64,000 nt of DNA. Source: Streptomyces sp. CB02056. Its GTDB lineage: Bacteria; Actinomycetota; Actinomycetes; Streptomycetales; Streptomycetaceae. Made by a program: the position numbers and the translations under genes. The notes below the pieces were generated by a model. It searched no databases, was not told the origin of the DNA, and saw nothing but the letters and a program-made list of their open reading frames with translations. Shown piece after piece: positions 7,939 to 16,298 of this stretch. The stretch is taken from positions 62,001 to 126,000 of the forward strand of contig NZ_LIPD01000015.1 of the NCBI RefSeq assembly GCF_001905545.1. The letters are read 5' to 3'. Position 1 is the first letter of the stretch, and each line of letters opens with the position of its first letter.

Positions 7939-10900
7939 ATGAGTCCGAAGCCCGAACTGTCGCGCCGCAGCGTCCTCGGCGGCGCGGCGGCGGCCGCGGT
8001 GCTGTCCGCCCTCCCCATCAGCGTCCAGCAGGCCCTCGCCGCACCGGCCCGGCCCGGACGGCTGGCGGACATCCAGCACGTCGTGGTGTTCATGCAGGAG
8101 AACCGCGCCTTCGACCACTACTTCGGCACCCTGGCGGGCGTGCGCGGCTTCGGCGACCGCACCGCCGTACGCGGCGTCGACGGCCGCTCGGTGTTCCACC
8201 AGCCCGACCCCGGCCGCAAGGAGGGCTACCTGCTGCCCTTCGCGATGAACGCCGCCCACACCAGCGCCTACCAGCAGGGCGCGCCGTCCTTCGGCTACGG
8301 CGACTCGATGAGCGCCTGGAACGACGGGCGCGCCGACGGCTCCGTCACCCGCCGCTCCTCCGGCTGGCTCGGCCAGGGCTACTACGAGCCCGCCGACATG
8401 CCCTTCTACCACGCCCTCGCCTCGGTGTTCACGGTCTGCGACGCCTACTACTCCTCGACGCAGTGCAACACCAACACCAACCGCGACCACGCGATGACCG
8501 GCACCAGTGGCGGCACCGTGCGGGACACCCCGGTGACCGACAACACCGAGATCCCCGGCGGCTACGAGTGGACCACCTACGCCGAGCGCCTGGAGAAGGC
8601 CGGCGTCAGCTGGAGGACCTACCAGGCCCTCGACAACTTCGACGACAACGCCCTCGCCTGGTTCACCCCCTTCGTCAAGGCCAAGCCCGGCGAGCCGCTG
8701 TACGAGCGCGGCATGCGCGCCGTCGGCGACCCGGCCAAGGCGAAGGACCCGTTCGCCATGGGCGACGCCCTCGTCGAGGCCTTCACCGCCGACGTCCAGG
8801 CCGACCGCCTCCCGCAGGTCTCCTGGATCGTCGCCCCCGCCGCCCTGTCCGAGCACGCCAACTACGCGCCGCCGAACGGCGAACACCTCACCGCCCGGCT
8901 GCTCTCCGCGCTCGCCGCCAAGCCCGAGGTGTTCCAGAAGACCGTCTTCATCCTCAACTACGACGAGCACGGCGGCTTCTTCGACCACCAGCTGCCGCCC
9001 GTCCCGCCGCTGGCCGACGGCCGCGGCAAGTCCAACGTCCCGGTCGACGGCGAGGTCGTCGTCCGCGTCGCCAAGGGCGGCTCCACCTACCACCGGGTGG
9101 TGGGCCAGGACGGGAAGTACCGGGTCAAGGCCGCCGACGGCACCCTCGACTGGTCCGCCACCCTCCCCGCCGGCGAGACCCTGGTCTCCGGCCCCTACCC
9201 GATGGGCCTGGGCGTCCGGGTGCCGATGGTCGTCGTCTCCCCGTGGACCCGCGGCGGCGTCGTCGACTCCACCGTCTACGACCACACCTCCGTCCTGCGC
9301 TTCCTGGAACAGCGCTTCGGCGTCCAGGAACCCAACATCAGCCCCTGGCGGCGCGCCGTCTGCGGCGACCTCACCAACGTCTTCGACTTCTCCGGCCGCA
9401 ACCCCGCCTGGCCGCAGCTGCCCGACACCAGCGGCAACCGCCGCAAGGTCGACGACACCGGCAAGCTCCCCGCCCCCACCGTGCCCAGCCCGCAGACCTT
9501 CCCCCGGCAGCAGCGCGGCACCCGCTCCTCCCGCCCCGCCCCCTACAACCTGCTGGTCAAGCCCCGCCTCAAGGGCGACGAACTCACCCTCGACTTCGTC
9601 AACCAGGGCCGCCAGGGCGCCGTCTTCGCCGTCTACCCCGCCCCCGGCGAGGCCCCCAAGCACTACACCGTCGCCGCCAGGAGCCGCCTGTCCGACGTCT
9701 GGAAGGTCGGCCCGGCCGGCTACGACCTGCGCGTCCACGGCCCCGACGGCGCCCTGTGGCACCTGCGCGGCGACACCGCCTCCGGCTACGAGGTCTCCCT
9801 CTCCGAGGAGGGCGGCGGCAAGGTCCTGGAGGTCGACGTCATCAACCGCTCGCGCACCGCCCAGACCTTCCTCGTCGGCGACCTCGCCTACGGCGACGGC
9901 CTGCGCGAGGTCCGGGTCGCGGCCGGCGACGACCGCACCGTCAACCTCAAGGTCGGCCCCGAGGGCTGGTACGACGTCGCCGTCGCCGTCCAGGGCGACC
10001 TCGCCTTCCGCCGCCGCATCGCCGGCCGCTTCCCCTGGGACGACCGCACCGTCACCGACCCCGCCCTCGGCCTGGCCGACCCCCTCACCGTCGACCTCGC
10101 CCTCGGCGCCGCCTCCACCACCATCGACGAACCCGTCCTGCTGCCCGGCCGCCCCGCCACCGTCACCGCCACCCTCACCGCCACCACCGCCCTCACCCGC
10201 CTGGAGACCCAGCCGCTGCTCCCGCCCGGCTGGACGGCCACCACCGTTACCGCCGCACCCGACAAGCTCGCCGCCGGCGCCACCGCCACCGCCGTCTGGC
10301 AGGTCACCCCGCCCGCCCAACTGCCCGCCGGCGCCACCCACCGCCTGCTGGTCACCGCCCGTGCCCAGGCCGACGGCCGCCTCGCCCTCGCCGACGGCGA
10401 ACTCGCCGCCCGCCCCGCCCCGGCGATGACCGGCCACCTCCTCGACGAGGACTTCGAATCCCTCGCCGGCGCCCTCAAGCCGGAGTCCGGCCTGCTCGGC
10501 TGGACCGCCCAGGCCCCCAAGGGCTGGACGGTGGTCAACGCCCCCGCCATGCCCCAGGGCACCGTCCGCCTCCAGGGCTGGACCTTCCACACCAAGCGCG
10601 AATGGGCCGCCCTCGGCGCCCAGGACCGCGGCAACTTCACCCGCGCCCTGGGCGTCGTCGCCGTCGCCGACCCCGACGACTGGGACGACACCGGCTCGCC
10701 CTCCCGCAAGGGCGTCTTCGACTCCACCCTGGTCTCGCCCGCCGTCGCCATCCCGGCCGGCACCGACACCCTCCACCTCGCCTTCGACTCCCACTACCGC
10801 CAGGAGGCCCCGCAGAAGGCCTCCGTCACCGCCGTCTTCGACAACGGCACCGAGACCCGCCTGCTCGCCTACAGCTCCGACGCCACCGGCAACGACAACG

Positions 10901-11058
10901 CCGGCAAGGACGTCCAGAACACCCGGATCACCCGCAGCCTCGCCGTCCCCGCCGGAGCCCGCTCGGTGACCCTCAGGTTCCGCATGTACGACGCCGGCAA
11001 CAACTGGTACTGGGCCGTCGACCACATCCGCCTCGACACCCGCCCCGTCACCGACTGA
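7939..11058 (+). CDS. Phosphocholine-specific phospholipase C (Tat-secreted), extended
   Basis: A 1039-aa exported enzyme hydrolysing phospholipids to diacylglycerol and phosphocholine. The Tat signal is LSRRSVLGGAAAAAVLSAL. The phosphoesterase domain (about 45-510) has the family signature QENRAFDHYFGTLAGVRGFG, the metal/substrate segments TNTNRDHAMTG and NYDEHGGFFDH, and VSPWTRGG. Two DUF756-type C-terminal phospholipase domains follow (about 535-690). Most homologues stop near 700 residues. This one adds a NEW3-like beta domain (about 718-825) and a jelly-roll-like domain (about 835-1035, DEDFESL to WAVDHIRLD), which could bind a polymer or surface. ATG 7939 follows AAGGAG. A PHO-box-like repeat lies upstream. 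Confidence 0.92.
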   Translation: MSPKPELSRRSVLGGAAAAAVLSALPISVQQALAAPARPGRLADIQHVVVFMQENRAFDHYFGTLAGVRGFGDRTAVRGVDGRSVFHQPDPGRKEGYLLPFAMNAAHTSAYQQGAPSFGYGDSMSAWNDGRADGSVTRRSSGWLGQGYYEPADMPFYHALASVFTVCDAYYSSTQCNTNTNRDHAMTGTSGGTVRDTPVTDNTEIPGGYEWTTYAERLEKAGVSWRTYQALDNFDDNALAWFTPFVKAKPGEPLYERGMRAVGDPAKAKDPFAMGDALVEAFTADVQADRLPQVSWIVAPAALSEHANYAPPNGEHLTARLLSALAAKPEVFQKTVFILNYDEHGGFFDHQLPPVPPLADGRGKSNVPVDGEVVVRVAKGGSTYHRVVGQDGKYRVKAADGTLDWSATLPAGETLVSGPYPMGLGVRVPMVVVSPWTRGGVVDSTVYDHTSVLRFLEQRFGVQEPNISPWRRAVCGDLTNVFDFSGRNPAWPQLPDTSGNRRKVDDTGKLPAPTVPSPQTFPRQQRGTRSSRPAPYNLLVKPRLKGDELTLDFVNQGRQGAVFAVYPAPGEAPKHYTVAARSRLSDVWKVGPAGYDLRVHGPDGALWHLRGDTASGYEVSLSEEGGGKVLEVDVINRSRTAQTFLVGDLAYGDGLREVRVAAGDDRTVNLKVGPEGWYDVAVAVQGDLAFRRRIAGRFPWDDRTVTDPALGLADPLTVDLALGAASTTIDEPVLLPGRPATVTATLTATTALTRLETQPLLPPGWTATTVTAAPDKLAAGATATAVWQVTPPAQLPAGATHRLLVTARAQADGRLALADGELAARPAPAMTGHLLDEDFESLAGALKPESGLLGWTAQAPKGWTVVNAPAMPQGTVRLQGWTFHTKREWAALGAQDRGNFTRALGVVAVADPDDWDDTGSPSRKGVFDSTLVSPAVAIPAGTDTLHLAFDSHYRQEAPQKASVTAVFDNGTETRLLAYSSDATGNDNAGKDVQNTRITRSLAVPAGARSVTLRFRMYDAGNNWYWAVDHIRLDTRPVTD

Positions 11059-11082
11059 CCCCGCCGGCCCCTCCAGCCCTAC

Positions 11083-11118
11083 CGGGCCCGCCCGAGCCAC
11101 CGCGCCCGGGCGGGCCCG
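11083..11118 (+). terminator. Hairpin after phospholipase C gene
   Basis: CGGGCCCGCCCG (11083-11094) pairs with CGGGCGGGCCCG (11107-11118), 25 bp after the phospholipase stop and upstream of the peptidase gene. There is no T-tract. Confidence 0.6.
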
Positions 11119-11184
11119 ACCCGTACCGGCGGCCCCGCGTGCCAGGTAGAACTACTGCCACGACCACAGGGGAGGAAACCGAAG

Positions 11185-12519
11185 GTGACCGACACGACGA
11201 CCCCGGCCGGCCGGGCCGCCAAGCTCCACGACCGCTACCCGAGCCTCGACGAACTCACCGCCACCGCCCACCAGTTGGCCGCCCACCGGCCCGACCGCTG
11301 CCGGGTGCGCACCGTCGGCACCTCCCGCGCCGGACGCCCCCTGACCCTGCTGACCGTCGGCCCCGCCCCGCACGGAACCGGCCGCGCCCCGCACAACCTC
11401 CTCGTCGTCGCCGGCGCCCACGCCGACGAGTTCGCCGCCCGCGCCGCCGTCGACGACCTCGCCCACCACGCCCTCACGGCCCAACGCCCCGACCTCGCCT
11501 GGCACTTCCTGCTCTGCCTCGACCCCGACGGCGCCCACCTCGCCGACGGCAGCCGCCACGCCCGCACCCTGCCCGACTACTTCGACCACTACTACCGCCC
11601 CGCCGCCGAGGAACAGCCCGAATGGGCCCCCGCCGCCGGCGCCGACCTCCCCGAGAGCCGCACCCTCCTCGACCTCATCGACGAACTGCGCCCCACCCTC
11701 CAGTTCTCCCTCCACAGCACCGATGTCGGCGGCACCTTCGTCCAGGCCACCAGCGACCCCGCCGCCCTCGCCCACCCCTTCGCCCGCTCCGCCGCCCACC
11801 ACGGCATCCCCGTCGAGACCGGCAACTTCGACACCTTCCGCCTGCACGAATCCGGCCCCGGCGTCTACCTCATGACCCCCCACCACATCGACCGGCAGGA
11901 GACCACCACCGGCGTCCTCACCCCCCACCACGGCGCCGACGAAGCCCGCGCCGGCACCTGGTTCGCCCCCCAGCGCCACGGCGGCCAGACCGTCCTCGTC
12001 GAAGTCCCCGCCTTCACCAGCGCCCACCTCGGCGACAACCGCCCCGCCACCGCCGTCCGCCTGTACCTGCGCACCTGCGCCGACCGCCTGCGCCACCGCG
12101 GCACACTCCTCACCGCACTCCTCGACGCCGCCCTGCCCTACGTGCGAAACCCCGACACCCCCCTGCTGCGCGCCGCCCGCACCCCGCTCACCGCCCTGCA
12201 CCAACTCGCCGACGCATGGGACCCGGACGGCCACGGACAGGAGCTCCTGCAGACCCCGATCACCCGCGCCCGCCTCACCGGCATCGACCTGTGGGCCCAC
12301 CGCGTCCCGGTCCGCGCCGCCGCCCTGCTGCGCCGCGCCGTCCGCGTCGCCGGCGCCCCCGCCGCACCCCAGGCCGCCCGCCTCGACCACCTGCTGCGCG
12401 ACTGGTGCGCCCAGTACCAGCGGACCTTCCAGCCCGTCTGGCTCCCCGTCGCCCGCCAGGCCGCCCACCAGGCCGCCACCGTCCGCGCCGCCGTCGCCCT
12501 GCGCCACCCGGAGCGGTAG
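11185..12519 (+). CDS. M14-family zinc carboxypeptidase-like protein (cytosolic)
   Basis: A 444-aa protein without a signal peptide, resembling the M14 metallocarboxypeptidase/amidase superfamily. The zinc motif H79-A-D-E82 sits in NLLVVAGAHADEF. A third metal ligand is probable in LQFSLHSTDVGG (about 176), and a catalytic Glu is probable in TVLVEVPAF (about 275). The C-terminal 150 residues are helical and of unknown role. The N-terminus has the M14 preamble (VGTSRAGRPLTLLTVG). GTG 11185 follows GGGGAGGAAACCGAAG. Substrate is unknown; peptidoglycan peptides or small amidated metabolites are possible. Confidence 0.75.
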   Translation: MTDTTTPAGRAAKLHDRYPSLDELTATAHQLAAHRPDRCRVRTVGTSRAGRPLTLLTVGPAPHGTGRAPHNLLVVAGAHADEFAARAAVDDLAHHALTAQRPDLAWHFLLCLDPDGAHLADGSRHARTLPDYFDHYYRPAAEEQPEWAPAAGADLPESRTLLDLIDELRPTLQFSLHSTDVGGTFVQATSDPAALAHPFARSAAHHGIPVETGNFDTFRLHESGPGVYLMTPHHIDRQETTTGVLTPHHGADEARAGTWFAPQRHGGQTVLVEVPAFTSAHLGDNRPATAVRLYLRTCADRLRHRGTLLTALLDAALPYVRNPDTPLLRAARTPLTALHQLADAWDPDGHGQELLQTPITRARLTGIDLWAHRVPVRAAALLRRAVRVAGAPAAPQAARLDHLLRDWCAQYQRTFQPVWLPVARQAAHQAATVRAAVALRHPER

Positions 12520-12730
12520 GGGCTGTCCCCGGAGCCGGCCGCAGGGCCGTTCGCCGCCCCGGGGAAACCCGAACGGACGTGCCCGGCGGCGCGTGACCGG
12601 GGGACGCCGCCCATCACCCGAACGGGGGAATCAGGTCGGCCGCGAGGTGGCGGCGAGGACCCGGACGGGAGACTCGGCGCGAACTCCCCTGCTCCGCAGG
12701 GGCTTTGACGTGCGCGGAAGGAAGTGCGTG

Positions 12731-13774
12731 ATGAACAGGACCCGTCTCGTCCTCGCGGGGGTGCTCGCGACAGGCACCGTGGTGGCGGGGCTGCCCTCGG
12801 CTTCGGCGGACAGTGCCCCGACGGTGAAGATCGTGGCCTCGGACTGGTCGAAGGGCGGGTGGATCGCGAAGGCGACCTGCCCGAGCGGCTACGGCCTGGT
12901 CGGCGGCGGCCAGGACGCCCGCCTCGACACCAACGGCTTCGGCGCGCTCAGCGACGGCGTCGAGGCCAACGCCCCCGACCCGAACAGCGCCAACACCTGG
13001 ACGGTCCAGGCCAAGACCGGATCGGTCCGCGCCATCGCCATGTGCGCCAAGGACGCACCCGTGCCCACCGTCGTCGCCTCCGACTGGTCCCAGGACCACT
13101 GGATCGCCAAGGCGACCTGCCCCGCGGGCAAGCACCTGATCGGCGGCGGCCAGGACGCCCGCCTGCAGACCATGGTCACCGGCGACGTCGACGACGACGT
13201 CGAACTCAACGCCCCCGACGCGAACACCCCCGACACCTGGTCCGTCCAGGCCAAGAAGGGCCAGGCGCGCGCCATGGCCCTGTGCGCCACCGGAGCCCCC
13301 GCGGCGAAGGTCGTCGTCTCCGACTGGTCCAAGGACGGGTGGATCGCGAAGGCCACCTGCCCGAGCGGCTACGGCCTGGTCGGCGGCGGCCAGGACGCCC
13401 GCCTCGACACCAACGGCTTCGGCGCGCTCAGCGACGGCGTCGAGGCCAACGCCCCCGACCCGAACAGCGCCAACACCTGGATGGTCCAGGCCAAGAGCGG
13501 ACCCGTGCGCTCCTTCGCCATGTGCGTCACCGGAGCGCCCGTGCCCACCGTCGTCGCCTCCGACTGGTCCCCGGACGGCCGACAGGTCCGCGCCGCCTGC
13601 CCCCAGGGCACCCAGCTCGCCGGCGGCGGCCAGGACGCCCGCCTGCGGACCACGGCCACCGGCGACGTCGACGACGACGTCGAACTCAACGCCCCCGACC
13701 CCCAGAACCCCAACACCTGGACGGTCCGCGCCCACAGCGGCCAGAGCCGCGCCCTGGCCATGTGCACCCCCTGA
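12731..13774 (+). CDS. Secreted protein of four tandem ~80-residue repeats
   Basis: A 347-aa exported protein of a family I do not recognise. A Sec signal (MNRTRLVLAGVLATGTVVAG ... ASA) is followed by four repeats of about 80 residues. Each carries ASDWS, a WIAKATCP-like segment, GGGQDARL, a D-V-E-x-NAPD block, TWxVQAK and a terminal MC/LC, giving two cysteines per repeat, probably one disulfide. Repeats 1 and 3 are almost identical in DNA over more than 120 bp at a spacing of exactly 480 nt, and 2 and 4 resemble each other, so a two-repeat unit was duplicated. ATG 12731 follows GGAAGGAAG. Function unknown; an extracellular beta-structured binding protein is plausible. Confidence 0.8.
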   Translation: MNRTRLVLAGVLATGTVVAGLPSASADSAPTVKIVASDWSKGGWIAKATCPSGYGLVGGGQDARLDTNGFGALSDGVEANAPDPNSANTWTVQAKTGSVRAIAMCAKDAPVPTVVASDWSQDHWIAKATCPAGKHLIGGGQDARLQTMVTGDVDDDVELNAPDANTPDTWSVQAKKGQARAMALCATGAPAAKVVVSDWSKDGWIAKATCPSGYGLVGGGQDARLDTNGFGALSDGVEANAPDPNSANTWMVQAKSGPVRSFAMCVTGAPVPTVVASDWSPDGRQVRAACPQGTQLAGGGQDARLRTTATGDVDDDVELNAPDPQNPNTWTVRAHSGQSRALAMCTP

Positions 13775-13799
13775 CCGTCTCCAGACCGTCGGCCCGCCC

Positions 13800-13823
13800 G
13801 CGGCCCCGGGTGACCGGGGCCGC
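13800..13823. terminator. Bidirectional hairpin between convergent genes
   Basis: GCGGCCCCGG (13800-13809), loop GTGA, CCGGGGCCGC (13814-13823): a perfect 10-bp stem between the repeat-protein gene (plus) and the MMPL gene (minus). Confidence 0.65.
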
Positions 13824-13837
13824 CGGCAAGGCGCCGC

Positions 13838-16057
13838 CTAGGAGTTCACGCCCTCGGTGTCGATGTGCGGCAGCACCCGGTCCAGGAACCGCGGCGTCCA
13901 CCAGGCCGCCGAGCCCAGCAGCGTCATCACCGCCGGGACCAGCAGCAGCCGCACCACCGTCGCGTCCACCAGCACGCTCACCGCCAGGCCCAGCCCCATC
14001 ATCTTGATGACGACGTTGTCGCTGACGACGAACGCGGCGAACACGCTCACCATGATCAGCGCCGCGCAGGTGATCACCCGCGCGGTGATCTCCAGCGCGT
14101 GCGCCACCGCGTCCCGGCTGTGCCCGGTGCGCAGCCAGGCCTCGTGCACCCGGGAGAGCAGGAAGATCTCGTAGTCCATGCTCAGCCCGAAGACGATCGC
14201 GAACATCATCATCGGCACGTAGCTCTCGATCGGGACCTTCCCCGCCACCCCCAGCGCCGGCCCGCCCCAGCCCCACTGGAACACCGCCACCACCACCCCG
14301 TACGAGGCCGCGATCGACAGCAGGTTGAGCACCGCCGCCTTGACCGCGACCAGCACGCCGCGGAAGACCAGCAGGATGATCAGGAAGGCCAGCCCGACCA
14401 CCACCGCGATGATCGGCACCAGCCGGCTCGACACGATGTCCAGGAAGTCGACCTGCGCCGCGGTGTTGCCGGTCACGTACGTCCGCGCGCCGCTGCCGGC
14501 CACCGCGCCGGGCAGCACCGTGTCCGCCAGCCGGTTCACCAGGTCGGTGGTGGCCCGGTCCTGCGGGGCGCCCGCCGGGACGACGGTGGCGAACAGCACC
14601 GCCCCGTCCGGGCTGGTCTGCAGAGGGGTGCTGCTCGCGGCGCCGGGCAGGCCGGTGAGCGCCCGCTGCACCGAGGCCTGCACCCCCGCCCGCGCGTCGG
14701 CGGGCACCGCGCCCTGGTCGACCACCACCGTCAGCGGCGCGTTCGAACCCGGCCCGAAGGCCTGGGACATCAGGTCGTAGGCCCGCCGGTCGGTGAAGTC
14801 CGTGGAGTCCGCGCCGTCGCCGATGTGGCCCAGCTGGATGGAGAACAGCGGGACGGACAGCACCGCCAGCACCACCACCCCGGCCACCAGGTACCACCAC
14901 GGCCGCGCCTCCACCCGCCGGGCGTAGCGGTGCCACGCCCCGTCCTGCCCGTCCCCGCCCGCCTCGGCGACCGGACGGCGCACCGCGAACCGGTCCATCC
15001 GGCGCCCGATCAGCCCCATCAGCGCCGGCAGCAGGGTCAGCGCCCCCAGCACCGCCGACACCACCGTGACGGCCGCCGCCGCCCCCAGCTTGGCGATGAA
15101 GGAGATCCCCGACACCGACAGCCCGGACAGCGCGATGACCACCGTGCAGCCGGAGACCAGCACCGCCCGCCCACTGGTGGCCACCGCCTGCCCGGCCGAG
15201 GCCACCGGGTCCACCCCGTCCATCAGGTTCTGCCGGTGACGGGTCAGCAGGAACAGCGCGTAGTCGATCCCCACCCCGATGCCGATCATCGTCGCCAGCG
15301 TCGGCGCCACGGTCGCGAACGTCGACAGCGCCGCCACCAGCCCCAGCACCCCCAGCCCGACCACCACCGCGACCAGCGCCGTCAGCAGCGGCAGCCCCGC
15401 CGCGATCGCACTGCCGAACCCCACCAGCAGCACCACCACCGCCACCGCGAAACCGATCACCTCACTGGACCGGTCGTCCGCCGCCGGCCGGGCCAGCTCG
15501 CCCAGCGGCCCCCCGTACTCCACCTGCACCCCGGCCGCCCGCAGCGGCGCCACCGCCGCGTCCACCCCCGGCAGGTAGTCCTTGCCCAGCAGCGTCGGAT
15601 TGGTGTCGAACCGCACGGTCAGGTACCCGGTCAGCCCGTCGGCGGACAGCGGCCCGCCCGGCACCGGGCCCTGCCCCGGCGGCGGCAGCGGACTCTGCAC
15701 CGACAGCACGTGCGGCAGCTGCTGCAGCGCCGCCACCGCCCCGGCGATCTGCGGCTGGAAGCCCGTCAGCTGCGCCGCGTCGTGCAGCACCACCTGGGAA
15801 CTGGTGCCCGCCGCGGCCGGCTCGTGCGCCTGCAGCACGCTCCGGCCCTGCTGCGCCTGGGTGCCGGGCAGCGAGAAGTCGTCCGAGTAGGAGCCGCCGA
15901 CGGCCCGGTTGGCGGCCTGGACGCCGGCCAGGGCGACGAGCCACAGCAGGACGACGGTCAGCCAGTGGCGCGCGCACCACTCGCCCAGGCGGCGCAGCGC
16001 CGAGCGCCGGGCCGGTGGCGCGGCGGCCGAGGGGGCGGGGCGGGCGGACGGCGGCAT
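13838..16057 (-). CDS. MMPL-family RND-type transporter
   Basis: A 739-aa inner-membrane exporter of the MMPL/RND superfamily. It has one N-terminal helix (WLTVVLLWLVALAGVQAANR), a first extracytoplasmic loop with substrate-binding character, five membrane helices including TMIGIGVGIDYALFLLTRHR, a second large loop, and a second five-helix set with FAIVFGLSMDYEIFLLSRVH. The two GxxxDY motifs carry the proton-relay Asp/Tyr pairs. Members export lipids, polyketides or drugs using proton motive force. Start 16057 has GGGAG 6 nt upstream; an in-frame GTG at 16081 is less likely. No obvious biosynthetic partner is adjacent. Confidence 0.9.
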   Translation of the reverse strand: MPPSARPAPSAAAPPARRSALRRLGEWCARHWLTVVLLWLVALAGVQAANRAVGGSYSDDFSLPGTQAQQGRSVLQAHEPAAAGTSSQVVLHDAAQLTGFQPQIAGAVAALQQLPHVLSVQSPLPPPGQGPVPGGPLSADGLTGYLTVRFDTNPTLLGKDYLPGVDAAVAPLRAAGVQVEYGGPLGELARPAADDRSSEVIGFAVAVVVLLVGFGSAIAAGLPLLTALVAVVVGLGVLGLVAALSTFATVAPTLATMIGIGVGIDYALFLLTRHRQNLMDGVDPVASAGQAVATSGRAVLVSGCTVVIALSGLSVSGISFIAKLGAAAAVTVVSAVLGALTLLPALMGLIGRRMDRFAVRRPVAEAGGDGQDGAWHRYARRVEARPWWYLVAGVVVLAVLSVPLFSIQLGHIGDGADSTDFTDRRAYDLMSQAFGPGSNAPLTVVVDQGAVPADARAGVQASVQRALTGLPGAASSTPLQTSPDGAVLFATVVPAGAPQDRATTDLVNRLADTVLPGAVAGSGARTYVTGNTAAQVDFLDIVSSRLVPIIAVVVGLAFLIILLVFRGVLVAVKAAVLNLLSIAASYGVVVAVFQWGWGGPALGVAGKVPIESYVPMMMFAIVFGLSMDYEIFLLSRVHEAWLRTGHSRDAVAHALEITARVITCAALIMVSVFAAFVVSDNVVIKMMGLGLAVSVLVDATVVRLLLVPAVMTLLGSAAWWTPRFLDRVLPHIDTEGVNS

Positions 16058-16298
16058 GGAAGGCTCCCGGGTCTCCTGCACGGCGGTGCGCCGATTCGGC
16101 GCAGTGTCCCCGACGGCCCGCGGCCCGCCACCGGTACCGGCGGGTAGTCGCCCCTACGGCCCCGGGGGCCCGACGGCTCCGACGGTCCGATGGTCCCGCG
16201 ACCTGCGGCCCCAACCCGACGCCCCCGACGCCCCCGACGGCTCCGGCGGCACCGGCCCGTAGGCCCGCGCCGCCGCACAAGGGACGGCCGGCCCCCGG

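Noticed and set aside
7918..11100. Open minus-strand frame of about 1060 codons opposite the phospholipase C
   Set aside because: Shadow of a strongly GC3-biased gene; translation is Gly/Val/Asp repeats without recognisable features.
8463..12596. Long plus-strand frame across phospholipase and peptidase genes
   Set aside because: Arg/Pro-rich shadow in a second frame that crosses a terminator; the true genes have signal peptides and catalytic motifs.
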